Shown here piece after piece: positions 32,347-41,418 of a stretch of DNA of 49,419 nt; position 1 is the stretch's first letter, and the number at the start of each line of letters is the position of its first letter. The stretch comes from Phycisphaerae bacterium (GTDB lineage Bacteria; Planctomycetota; Phycisphaerae; UBA1845; JAFGLZ01), in assembly GCA_016927755.1 (NCBI GenBank), contig JAFGLZ010000253.1, positions 1 to 49,419 of the forward strand, given 5' to 3'. A model generated the notes under the pieces. It did not search any database and was not told the DNA's origin. It was given only the letters and a program-made list of their open reading frames with translations. The position numbers and the translations under genes are program-made.

Positions 32347-33822
32347 ATGACGGTTTGGGATCAACAACGTTGGCCACCCATCACGGCGCTCCTGACGTCC
32401 TGGCTCATGCCGGCCAGGACGGCCGAGCGGACCAACCATGTCTCGTTGCGCTCGGCCTACAGCATTCACTGGTTGGCAGCGCTACTGACGGTCGCGGCGA
32501 TTACGGTGCTCGTCGCGTGGGAGGAGCAGCTCTACCTCGGCACCGAGCGGGACTTCATGGGCCAGGTCGCTCGTGTTATCGAGGACGTTCTTCGGGAGTT
32601 CGTCCGGCAGCCCTTCATGGCGATGGCGGTGACGGTGGGGATCATCCTGTGGGTGGAGGCAACGTTTCTCGGCCTGGCATTCCTTGCGACCCCGTGGGGC
32701 GCGCGGGACGAATCGATGCGGGCCAGCTTCAAGCATGCGTTGCGGCGGACGTGGATGCAGACGCCGCATGTGGTCGTTGCGGTGCTGCTGGCCGGGACCT
32801 GCGTGGTGCAGATCGACACGGCCACGAGCCTGTGGCGTCGCGAGCCTGTCATGCGAGCGGTTCCGCAGCCGAGCGGACCCCGGTCGGTGAATCCGGAGGC
32901 GTGGATACGGTACGATAAGGAACTCGAGTCGGCACAGGAGGAATTCCGTCATCAGTTTGAGCTGCGCCGCCAGGTTCGACCGTGGTACGTTCGATATGGC
33001 GAGGAGATGATCGCCATTGCGTGCATCGCCGCCTCGGTCTGGTTTCTCGTCGCCCTGGCACGGGCGGTCGGCGCATGGCGAAGTGTTCCCCCCTCCGACC
33101 GTCCACCGACGTGTGAGTCATGCGGCTACAACCTCATCGCCACGGCGGCGGACGCTCGGTGTCCTGAGTGCGGGACGCCGGTGGCCGAATCACTTGGCCC
33201 GGACGTTCGCCCGGGCCTCCCGTGGCAGTCACGAAGATGGGGCACCTATCACGTTCTCTGGCGGAACACGGCCTTGGGGACGATCCGTCGGCCGCGACAA
33301 CTCGGGCAGCGGATCCAGCGGTTCGCCGATCCCCGGCACTTCCGAGTGTTCTTCTTGCTTCACCTGCCCGTCGTCTTCGTGATCGCTTGGGCTGGGATCC
33401 TCGGGTGCTACGCAGCCCAGACAGGGCGAAACCCGTTCGTGCGCGAACCTGAAGTGGCATGGGCCCTCGCGCCGGCGGTCGGCGGATTCGCCATCGCGAT
33501 CGATCTGATGCTGGTCATGTGCACGACGTGGCTCCTATCGCTGTCTCACCGGCTGCAGGGCATCCGGAACCTGATGCCGCTGGCGATGCAGGTGGCCGCA
33601 TACATGTGCGGCTATCTGGTGCTCTTCTTCGGGTTCGTGGCGACGCTCGGCGTCCTGGCGTTCGCGCTGAAGGATCTCTGGAAGGAGATCGGCAGGACCT
33701 CAAACCTCGGTGCCGCGTCGGTCGGATTCCTGTTCTGGCTCATCCCCACGGTGATCGGAATCGTCGGCTATGTCTCGCTGGTCCGTCGGGGCGTCTCGAC
33801 GGCGCGGTATGCGAATCGGTGA
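32347..33822 (+). CDS. Zinc-ribbon membrane protein, copy 2 (intact)
   Basis: A 491-residue protein from ATG 32347; a TTG at 32311 with GGAGG 5 bases before it is a possible alternative. Two membrane segments near the N-terminus, then SFKHALRRTWMQTPH and another membrane pair, a zinc ribbon CESCGYNL...RCPECG at about residues 257-277, and four further membrane segments. It is a tandem paralogue of the interrupted gene just upstream, with the strongest identity around RTNHVSLR, FLATPWGARDES and the ribbon. Similar proteins with CGYNL ribbons are common in planctomycetes; their role is not known. Confidence 0.85.
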   Translation: MTVWDQQRWPPITALLTSWLMPARTAERTNHVSLRSAYSIHWLAALLTVAAITVLVAWEEQLYLGTERDFMGQVARVIEDVLREFVRQPFMAMAVTVGIILWVEATFLGLAFLATPWGARDESMRASFKHALRRTWMQTPHVVVAVLLAGTCVVQIDTATSLWRREPVMRAVPQPSGPRSVNPEAWIRYDKELESAQEEFRHQFELRRQVRPWYVRYGEEMIAIACIAASVWFLVALARAVGAWRSVPPSDRPPTCESCGYNLIATAADARCPECGTPVAESLGPDVRPGLPWQSRRWGTYHVLWRNTALGTIRRPRQLGQRIQRFADPRHFRVFFLLHLPVVFVIAWAGILGCYAAQTGRNPFVREPEVAWALAPAVGGFAIAIDLMLVMCTTWLLSLSHRLQGIRNLMPLAMQVAAYMCGYLVLFFGFVATLGVLAFALKDLWKEIGRTSNLGAASVGFLFWLIPTVIGIVGYVSLVRRGVSTARYANR

Positions 33823-34467
33823 GGGTGCTCCATAGGAGAGCAGAGGGCACGGATCCTCGCCCACGATGAGACCGCCGGTGGTAGTCGAGCGGCTGCGCAC
33901 TCGACTCGACGGCCGACTCGCGGCACTCCCCCTAAGAGGATCCGGTTCGATCGGCTCCCACGAGGTCTAATAAGTGGACATGTATCGGACATTTCCCCGA
34001 GCGCCGCGACGCGAAATCCGTGTAGGTCCCGGCCACTCGATTCAAGGGAAACTGCAGGAAGTCGCGGGGGACAGTCTATTCCGGACATCACACGTTCGGT
34101 TCATCCTAAGGCACGCATTACGTCCGAACCGGGGTCCTCAGCCCCAGAAACCATGTAAGGCCTCACCAGAAGACCCCTTAAGGATAAACCCGTCTCTTTT
34201 GCCGTCATTTCTCGTATTCGCCCGGCAGGGCTTCGCTCCTCAGACGCACATTGGGCAGGGCTGACGATTGGGCGGTCCCGGTGGTCCACGTGTCTTGTGG
34301 GGACTAACCGGGGCGAATCATCCTGCCGACATTACTAGGGCTAAGCGCGTGGTCCGGAAGCCAGTTGTGATCCGCGCGCGAGCCCTATCGAACCGGGGCG
34401 GCGCTATCGTGCCTCGGGCGATCGGTACACCGATGGTCCGAGCCGCGTAGGGCGGTCCATTAGATCC
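33823..34467. other. 645-bp intergenic stretch with nothing recognised
   Basis: No open frame here has protein-like composition and no tRNA, riboswitch or strong terminator was identified. The stretch includes an AGGATC-rich part and the likely promoter of the PAS kinase operon, but I could not place boxes. Confidence 0.5.
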
Positions 34468-37400
34468 GTGGCAGTCATTGGGAAACGAAGCGATTCGCGT
34501 CTCATGCAGAAGACCGACGTGATCCGACAACTCGATCGACCGGAGCGGACTCCTAAGCTCGGCTACGAGGCGGTCGCCCGCAGCCTTCCCGGGGCCGTGT
34601 ACCAGTGCGCGTTCGATGAGCGGTGGACCATGTCGCTACTGACAGACGCCATCAAGGACATCGCCGGGCACCCAGCTAGTGACTTCATCGACAACCATCA
34701 CCGAAGCTTCGCGAGCATCGTCCACCCGGGGGACTTGTTCTCCTTGGAGGAGACCGTCTCCGAGGCGGTCGCCCGGGACGAGCCTTACCGGCTTCAGCAT
34801 CGAATCCTGCACGTCGACGGCGGGCTGCGGTGGGTTTCGAATCGGGGACGGGGCGTTCTCGATCCTGCCGGCCGGCTCCTCTACCTGGTAGGGACCCTCC
34901 TCGACATCACGGAACGGAAGGCGTCCGAGGCACGGCTGTTCCGCGCCCAGTCGGCGGTGGACGACGCGACCGACGCGGTCCTCGTGGTGGAGCGGGAGGG
35001 GAGCGTGAGCTACGCCAACATGGCGTTCGGCGACCTGTTCCGTTGCACGCAGGACACACTGGCGGAACAGGCGTGGGAGGAGATCTTCGCCGACCGGTCG
35101 GTGGCCCAAGAGATCATGGCCAGGGTGGGCGAGGGGTATCACTGGCTGGGCGAGGTCCAGATGGTTTCGAGCGAGGGACGGACCTTTCCGGCCGACGTCC
35201 GCGCGACGCCGGTGCTGGACGAGTCGGCCGTCCCCAGCGGCGCGCTGCTGATCATCAGCGACATCACCGACCGGAAGCTCGCCGAGCAAGAAGTGCGACG
35301 GCTCAACGAGGACCTCGAGCAGCGCGTGGCCGAGCGAGCGGCCGAACTCGCTCGGGCTAATGAGAAGCTCCAGCGCGAAGTCGTGCAGCACATGTACACC
35401 GAGCAGGCGCTGCGTAAGACGACGGGGACGCTGAACAGCATTCTTGCATCGTCAACGGAGTTCGCCATCGTCGCGACCGACCTCGAGCGTCGGATCCTCC
35501 ATTGGAATCCGACCGCCGAGCGGATTCTGGGACGTCGGGCGGACAAGGTGGTGGGGCAGTCCGCGCGGGACGCGCTCTGCCAAGACGCGACACGCCCGGA
35601 GTGGTTCGAGCAGGCCGTGGAGGCGGTCCAGCGGGAGTCGAAGTACGAATGTGACGTGACGATCGGAGCGGACCGGGCCTCCCAGCGAACGATCCATTTC
35701 GTCGTGATGGCGATGCGTGACGGCTCGGGCCAGGGGATCGGGTACATCCTCTTCGCCTCCGACGTGACGGAGCGCCGCCGGGCGGAGGACGAACTGGAGC
35801 AGTACCGCAACCGGCTCGAGGAGTTGGTGATTGGCCGGACCGCGGAGTTGGAGGAGACAAACCGGGACCTCCAGGAGGAAATCACCGAGCGTAAGCAGGC
35901 CGAGGAGGCGGTCCGTGAAAGCAAGCAGTTGCTCCAGAGCATCTTCGACGCCATCAATGACGGGATCAGTGTGTTGGACCGCGATTTGAACATCGTGCGC
36001 GTCAACCCTTGGATGGAACGGGCGTGGGCGGAGCAGATGCCGCTTGTGGGGAAGAAGTGTTACGAAGCCTATCAGATGAGGACGAGCCCGTGTCCCGACT
36101 GCCCGAGCATGAAGGCCGTCGAATCCGGACAGCCTTTCCAGACGCTCATGAGGTATCCCAAGAGCTCGGGAGAGGTCGAGTGGGCGGATCTGTCGGCATT
36201 GCCCCTGAGGGACGCCACCGGACAGGTCGTGGGCGTGATCCAGTACCTCAAGGACGTCACGGAACGCAAGCACGCCGAGGAGGCCCTCAGCGAGCAGAAG
36301 GAATTGCTGACCAGCGTGCTGACCAACATCCCTCACTCCGTGTTCTGGAAGGACATGGGGTCGGTCTACCTGGGCTGCAACGAGGCGTTCGCCCGCGCTG
36401 CGGGTCTGTCGCGACCGGGAGACGTGATCGGAAAGACGGATTTCGATCTGCCCTGGGATCGCGCCGAGGCGGAACGATACCGCCAGATCGACAAAATGGT
36501 CATCGCCTCCGGCGAGCCGGTTCTCGACATGGAACAGACGCAGCGCCGGCCGGACGGAAAGGAAGCCATCACGCTGACGAGCAATGTGCCGCTACGCGAC
36601 GCGTGCGGCGAGGTCACCGGGGTGCTCGGGATGTTCGCCGACATTACCGAGCGCAAGCAGATCGAGCGGAAGCTCGTGCTGTCGCAAATGGCACTGGACG
36701 ACGCCAGCGACGCGATCATGGTCATGGATCGAGATCTGACGGTGGCCTACATCAACATGGCGTTCGCGGACCTGCTTCGCTTCACGGTCGACATGGTCAA
36801 CGACGAGGGGTGGGAGTCGATCTGCGTGGACCGGGCCAAGTCACTGGAGATTCTCTGCACCGTCAACGGGGGAGACAGTTGGAACGGGGAGCTGCAGCTC
36901 GTCTCCCGGGAGGGGCGTGAGTTCCCCGCTGAGGTCCGAGCCACGCCGATCGTGGACGAGCGGGTGACCATCGCCGGCATGTTCCTGATGATCCAGGACA
37001 TCACGGATCGCAAGCGATTGCAGCGGCAAGCGCTGCAGACGCAGAAACTCGAGTCCATCGGGCAGCTCGCCGCCGGCATCGCGCACGAGATCAATACGCC
37101 GACGCAGTACATCGGCGACAACACGCACTTCCTTCAAGACGCCTTCGGCGACCTGAGCACGGTTCTCGATCAATTCAATCGGCTGCTGGCCGCGGCGAAG
37201 GACGGCAAGCTCGACGAGCAGATCATCGCGGACGTCGATCAGGCGATCGAGGAGGCCGATCTGGGGTATCTGTCCGAAGAGATCCCGTCGGCCCTCTCCC
37301 AGGCGCTGGAGGGCATCGACCGCGTCAGCACGATCGTTCGGGCGATGAAGGATTTCTCGCATCCGGGGGTGGAGGGCAGGACCAACGCCGACATCAATCG

Positions 37401-37896
37401 GGCCATCGAGAGCACGATCACGGTGGCTCGCAACGAGTGGAAGTACGTGGCGGAGGTGGTCACGGACTTCGATCCGGATCTGCCGCTGGTCTCCTGCCTG
37501 GTGGGAGAGTTCAACCAGGTCATCCTCAACATCCTGATCAACGCGGCGCACGCGATCAGCGACGTGATCGGCGAGGGGGGCGGCGATCGAGGAACGATCG
37601 CGGTGGCGACGCGACGCGCGGGCGCGTGGGCCGAAATCCGCATCAAGGACACGGGAGCAGGCATCCCTGAACACGTCAGGCCAAAGGTGTTCGATCCGTT
37701 CTTCACGACCAAGGGGGTCGGCAAGGGAACGGGCCAGGGGTTGGCCATCGCGCACTCGGTGGTCACCGAAAAGCACGGCGGAACGATCGAGTTCGAGACG
37801 GAGCTCGGAAAGGGAACGACGTTTACCATCCGGTTGCCGATCGTGCCCACCGGCGAGACGTGCGAGTCGCAGTCAGAGGTAGCCCATGTCGAGTAA
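34468..37896 (+). CDS. Multi-PAS hybrid-type sensor histidine kinase
   Basis: A 1142-residue soluble kinase from GTG 34468 (ATG 34504 is an alternative; neither has a strong ribosome site). Six PAS-type units can be followed by their PAC ends (DITERK, DITDRK, DVTERR, DVTERK, DITERK, DITDRK) with coiled-coil linkers (LEQRVAERAAELARANEKL, LEELVIGRTAELEETN). The fourth unit has the cysteine pair SPCPDCPS. The kinase core has LAAGIAHEINTPTQYIGDN with phosphoacceptor His873, then NQVILNILINAAHA, DTGAGIPE and GKGTGQGLAIAHSVV. It overlaps the HDOD response regulator gene by 11 bp, so that is the likely partner. Confidence 0.95.
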   Translation: MAVIGKRSDSRLMQKTDVIRQLDRPERTPKLGYEAVARSLPGAVYQCAFDERWTMSLLTDAIKDIAGHPASDFIDNHHRSFASIVHPGDLFSLEETVSEAVARDEPYRLQHRILHVDGGLRWVSNRGRGVLDPAGRLLYLVGTLLDITERKASEARLFRAQSAVDDATDAVLVVEREGSVSYANMAFGDLFRCTQDTLAEQAWEEIFADRSVAQEIMARVGEGYHWLGEVQMVSSEGRTFPADVRATPVLDESAVPSGALLIISDITDRKLAEQEVRRLNEDLEQRVAERAAELARANEKLQREVVQHMYTEQALRKTTGTLNSILASSTEFAIVATDLERRILHWNPTAERILGRRADKVVGQSARDALCQDATRPEWFEQAVEAVQRESKYECDVTIGADRASQRTIHFVVMAMRDGSGQGIGYILFASDVTERRRAEDELEQYRNRLEELVIGRTAELEETNRDLQEEITERKQAEEAVRESKQLLQSIFDAINDGISVLDRDLNIVRVNPWMERAWAEQMPLVGKKCYEAYQMRTSPCPDCPSMKAVESGQPFQTLMRYPKSSGEVEWADLSALPLRDATGQVVGVIQYLKDVTERKHAEEALSEQKELLTSVLTNIPHSVFWKDMGSVYLGCNEAFARAAGLSRPGDVIGKTDFDLPWDRAEAERYRQIDKMVIASGEPVLDMEQTQRRPDGKEAITLTSNVPLRDACGEVTGVLGMFADITERKQIERKLVLSQMALDDASDAIMVMDRDLTVAYINMAFADLLRFTVDMVNDEGWESICVDRAKSLEILCTVNGGDSWNGELQLVSREGREFPAEVRATPIVDERVTIAGMFLMIQDITDRKRLQRQALQTQKLESIGQLAAGIAHEINTPTQYIGDNTHFLQDAFGDLSTVLDQFNRLLAAAKDGKLDEQIIADVDQAIEEADLGYLSEEIPSALSQALEGIDRVSTIVRAMKDFSHPGVEGRTNADINRAIESTITVARNEWKYVAEVVTDFDPDLPLVSCLVGEFNQVILNILINAAHAISDVIGEGGGDRGTIAVATRRAGAWAEIRIKDTGAGIPEHVRPKVFDPFFTTKGVGKGTGQGLAIAHSVVTEKHGGTIEFETELGKGTTFTIRLPIVPTGETCESQSEVAHVE

Positions 37897-39130
37897 ACAA
37901 CGAGTCCTGTTCGTGGACGACGAGCCGAACGTCCTTGAAGGCTTGCGCCGCATGCTGCGTCCCATGCGTAGGGAGTGGGAGATCGCCTTCGCCGGCAGCG
38001 GAGACCAGGCGCTGGCGATGTTGGCGCAGTGGCCTTTCGACGTCGTGGTCTCGGACATCCAAATGCCGGGAATGAACGGGGTGGAGCTTCTGGGCAGGGT
38101 CAGGCGGGAGTACCCCAACATCGTCTGCATGGCGCTGTCCGGCGAGAGCGCGAAGGAGAGCGTTCTGGACTTCGTCGGCCCGATCCATCAGTACCTCCCC
38201 AAGCCCTTCGACGCGGACTCGCTGAAGTTCGCCCTGTCCCGAATCGGCGCGCTCCGGCGTCTGCTGTCCGTCGAGAAGCTCCGGACGACCGTGGCGAAGC
38301 TGGAGAAGTTGCCCAGCTTGCCGGCGCTCTTCCGGGACCTCATGAAGCAGTTCGAGTCGCCTGACGGCTCGATCAAGAAGGTAGGCCAAATCGTCTCGCG
38401 CGACATCAGCATGAGCGCGAAGGTCATACAACTGGTGAACTCGGCCTTCTTCGGCGTCCGCAAGCCCCTCACGAGTCCCCAAGCGGCGGTGGCGGCGTTG
38501 GGGATGGAAACGGTCAAGACGTTGGCGCTCACGGTTTGCGTGTTCTCCCAGTTCGAGGAGGGCGTGGTTCGCCGATTTCTCCTACGGGCGCTGTGGGACC
38601 ACAGCATGGCGTCGGGAACCCTGGCCCAGCGGATTCTCAACTACGAAGGCGACAAGAAGCGAGGCGGCACCGTCCTCCGGGCCGACGTGATTCAGAACGC
38701 TTTCACGGCCTCCCTGCTCCACGACATCGGGAAGTTGGTCTTCGCGTCCATGCTTCCTGACGACTACTCCGTGGCGCTCGTTCACTCGGCCCAGAACCGC
38801 ATCGGGATCGACGAGGCCGAGCAGGAGGTCATCGGGGCGAGCCACGGGGAGGTCGGGGCTTACCTCCTCGGGCTGTGGGGCTTTGCCGATCCGGTCATCG
38901 AAGCGGTTGCCTATCACCACAACCCGATGGATAGCCCGAGGGACGAGGTTAGTACGCTGACCGTCGTGCACATCGCGGACGCCCTGGCCTGTGATCTGCA
39001 CCCGACCCCCCGCGTCCATTCTCACTCGGAAATTGACCAAGCCTACATCGACCGGCTCGGGCTGACCTCGCGACTGGCGACCTGGACCGAGCTCTGCCGC
39101 AACAGCGTTCTGGAGGAGATCTCACCGTGA
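37886..39130 (+). CDS. Response regulator with HDOD output domain
   Basis: A 414-residue protein. Residues 1-125 are a receiver domain: VLFVDDEP, phosphoacceptor Asp57 in VVSDIQMPGMNG, and the conserved lysine in LPKPF. Residues 145-350 are an HDOD domain (LPSLPALFRDL, RDISMSAKVIQLVNSAFFG, AALGMETVKTLAL, ASLLHDIGKLVFA), a catalytically silent HD relative used in signalling. An intact HDIGK stretch is present. Gene overlaps on both sides tie it to the PAS kinase and to the second regulator. It may control second-messenger levels or protein interactions. Confidence 0.94.
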   Translation: MSSKQRVLFVDDEPNVLEGLRRMLRPMRREWEIAFAGSGDQALAMLAQWPFDVVVSDIQMPGMNGVELLGRVRREYPNIVCMALSGESAKESVLDFVGPIHQYLPKPFDADSLKFALSRIGALRRLLSVEKLRTTVAKLEKLPSLPALFRDLMKQFESPDGSIKKVGQIVSRDISMSAKVIQLVNSAFFGVRKPLTSPQAAVAALGMETVKTLALTVCVFSQFEEGVVRRFLLRALWDHSMASGTLAQRILNYEGDKKRGGTVLRADVIQNAFTASLLHDIGKLVFASMLPDDYSVALVHSAQNRIGIDEAEQEVIGASHGEVGAYLLGLWGFADPVIEAVAYHHNPMDSPRDEVSTLTVVHIADALACDLHPTPRVHSHSEIDQAYIDRLGLTSRLATWTELCRNSVLEEISP

Positions 39131-40347
39131 ACGAGAAAGTCCTCTGCGTCGACGACGACACGAACATCCTGGCCGGCTACAAACGGCAGTTGCGTAAACT
39201 CTTCGCGCTGGAAACGGCCTCGAGCGGCCAAGAAGGGCTCGATATGATCGGGCAGCGCGGCCCCTTCCAGGTGATCGTCTCGGACATGCGAATGCCCGGC
39301 ATGGACGGCATTCAGTTCCTCAAACACGTCAAACAGTGGGACCCGGACGCGGTGAGGATCATGCTGACCGGGAACGCGGATCTGCAGACCGCAGTCAACG
39401 CCGTCAACGAAGGAAACATCTTCCGTTTCCTGACGAAGCCCTGCCCGCCTGAGTCGCTCGCCACGGCGCTCAACGCGGGAATCAGGCAGCACCAGCTCAT
39501 CATCGCCGAGCGCGTTCTCTTGCGCGACACCCTGACGGGCGCCCTCAAGATTCTGACGGACATGATTTCGTTGCTGAACCCGCTGGCGTTCGGACGAGCG
39601 TCCCGCGTTCGTCGTTACGTCAGACACATCGCCGCGCAGCTCGAGCTCACGAACCAGTGGGAGCTCGAGGTCGCGGGGATGCTCTCTCAGATCGGCTGCG
39701 TGACGCTTCCCCGAGGGGTCCTGGAGAAGGTCTACAAGCACGAGATCCTGAGTCCGGACGAGCAGAAGATGTTCGCGCAGCATCCCCAGGTGGCCCGGAA
39801 GCTGTTGGAGAATATCCCCCGGCTCAAGATGGTCTCTCGAATGATCGGACGGCAGCATGAGGCGTACTCCGCGCAGATGGCCAACAATGCCGAGGGCCAG
39901 ACGGACCCCATCGAGCTCGGCGCGCAGATCCTCAAGGTGGCCGTCGATCTCGACGAACTCATCGCGCCCGGGCTTGCGTTCACCAATGCCTGGCGGAAGC
40001 TGACGGCCCGTATGGGGCAGTACAATCCGGACGTGCTAGACGCCCTGATGACGCTGAGCGCCAAACAGCCTGAACAGGAGATTCGACAGCTCGGCATCAG
40101 CGATCTTCGGATCGGAATGGTCGCGCATGAAGGCATTTGCGGTAAGGACGGATCCCTCCTGGTTCCCAACGGTCAGGAGATCACCTATCCCGTGTTAGTT
40201 CTGCTTCGGAACGCCGCTCAGAAGAAAGGGGTCGTGGAGCCCATCGCCGTTCAGGTGGGGGCGTGGGTCGACGAAGGCGAGTGTCCCTCGGTTACCGACG
40301 AGCCGCAGGACGCTCCGGAAGAGCAGGCTTCCCCAACGCCCGCCTGA
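39127..40347 (+). CDS. Response regulator with degenerate HD-GYP-like domain
   Basis: A 406-residue protein starting at GTG 39127, overlapping the HDOD gene stop (GTGA). Residues 1-120: receiver with CVDDDTNIL, phosphoacceptor Asp53 in VVSDMRMPGMDG-type context (VSDMRMPGMDG) and TKPCPP. Residues 150-310 follow the RpfG-type HD domain (GRASRVRRYVRHIA, LEVAGMLSQIG, HPQVARKLLENIP), but the catalytic HD pair is replaced (LSQIG instead of LHDIG), and no GYP is seen, so cyclic-di-GMP cleavage is unlikely. A C-terminal extension (LGISDLRIGMVA) may be a further domain. It would be a non-enzymatic output of the same phosphorelay. Confidence 0.9.
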   Translation: MNEKVLCVDDDTNILAGYKRQLRKLFALETASSGQEGLDMIGQRGPFQVIVSDMRMPGMDGIQFLKHVKQWDPDAVRIMLTGNADLQTAVNAVNEGNIFRFLTKPCPPESLATALNAGIRQHQLIIAERVLLRDTLTGALKILTDMISLLNPLAFGRASRVRRYVRHIAAQLELTNQWELEVAGMLSQIGCVTLPRGVLEKVYKHEILSPDEQKMFAQHPQVARKLLENIPRLKMVSRMIGRQHEAYSAQMANNAEGQTDPIELGAQILKVAVDLDELIAPGLAFTNAWRKLTARMGQYNPDVLDALMTLSAKQPEQEIRQLGISDLRIGMVAHEGICGKDGSLLVPNGQEITYPVLVLLRNAAQKKGVVEPIAVQVGAWVDEGECPSVTDEPQDAPEEQASPTPA

Positions 40348-40552
40348 CCCGCTCATGGTGTAATATCCACGGCCGGCTGCCGGCTCGCGCCCGGACTCAG
40401 CGGATTCTCGACGGAGACGACCTTCGGCTATCGATGAAAGTGCCATATCACCCGCCAGTCGCCCGGCGCTCCCTCGCGGCGACGCGCTCCTTCTCGACCA
40501 ACGCAACGCACGGAGCTATTATTCCCATTCGTCTGAGTCATGAGGCCGGACA

Positions 40553-41392
40553 ATGGACAAGGATTTCCTTCTTCTGGGCCTCTTCGGCCTGCTGACCTCC
40601 GGAGCCATCGGCGGCACGGTCGCGGCTTGGTGGCTACCGAGTCGCCTGGCCCGGGCACTCGGCACCGTCGCCCTGACCGTGATCTATCTCGTCGCGACCT
40701 TCCTGATCGTGAACGTGTCCACGGAAGGCGGCTGCATGCACGGCTTCATCGTGGTCCTCGTGGCCGTCCCGCTATCCGCTCTGACGGCCGTTGGGATGCT
40801 GATCTCGGCCATCATCGCCGGGTTCACGACCGCCGCTCCGGTAAGCCGGGGGCGTCGCCTTCGTCGGCAACTGGCGATGGGGAGTTGCATCTTCCTGCTC
40901 CTGTGCATCCTCGTCGGGATAGCCCTTAACCAACCGATCCGAGCGATGTGGTACGAGCGAGGGCTCGGGGATCGGGACGCATCGGTCCGCGCCGCCGCCG
41001 CCGACAAGCTCGGAGAGATCGGACATGGCTCGGCGATTCCCGCCCTATGTGCCGCCCTGCACGATGCGGACGCGACGGTCCGTCAGCGCGCGGCGTTTGC
41101 CTTGCTGATGATCGAGGCCCGTTCGGCGGTCCCGGCGCTGAGGCAGGCGCTCACGGATCCGAGCCCCGAGGTACGGTCGACGGCGACCACGGCCCTGGGG
41201 GTCTTGGGCGGCACCGCGATCGCCCCCGACTTGATCGGCATGCTGGATGATGAAAGCCCTGCCGTTCGTAAGGCGGCCGTCCAATCGCTCGATGCCCTCG
41301 ATCCACGGTGGCGCGAGCGTCCCGGCACACCTCGGACAATCGGCGCGAGAGCGGCCCCGTCAACGCGATCAACGACGATCCCTGTACGATAG
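40553..41392 (+). CDS. Membrane protein with C-terminal HEAT repeats
   Basis: A 279-residue protein. The first 130 residues have four membrane segments (FLLLGLFGLLTSGAIGG, LALTVIYLVATFLIV-type, FIVVLVAVPLSALTAVG, FLLLCILVGIAL). Residues 140-265 are HEAT/PBS repeats: DRDASVRAAAADKLGEIG, DADATVRQRAAFALLMIE, DPSPEVRSTATTALGVLG and DESPAVRKAAVQSLDAL. Repeats of this kind usually mediate protein contacts or bind phycobilin-type lyase partners. The function is not known. Confidence 0.85.
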   Translation: MDKDFLLLGLFGLLTSGAIGGTVAAWWLPSRLARALGTVALTVIYLVATFLIVNVSTEGGCMHGFIVVLVAVPLSALTAVGMLISAIIAGFTTAAPVSRGRRLRRQLAMGSCIFLLLCILVGIALNQPIRAMWYERGLGDRDASVRAAAADKLGEIGHGSAIPALCAALHDADATVRQRAAFALLMIEARSAVPALRQALTDPSPEVRSTATTALGVLGGTAIAPDLIGMLDDESPAVRKAAVQSLDALDPRWRERPGTPRTIGARAAPSTRSTTIPVR

Positions 41393-41418
41393 ATGGAGCA
41401 GATGATCTGGATTTCATC

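Noticed and set aside
33974..34264. 96-codon plus frame in the large intergenic gap
   Set aside because: No ribosome site, no motif and mixed composition; not supported as a gene.
40428..40658. Minus frame ending WRVIWHFHR before the HEAT membrane protein
   Set aside because: It overlaps the start of a well-supported plus gene and has shadow-like composition.
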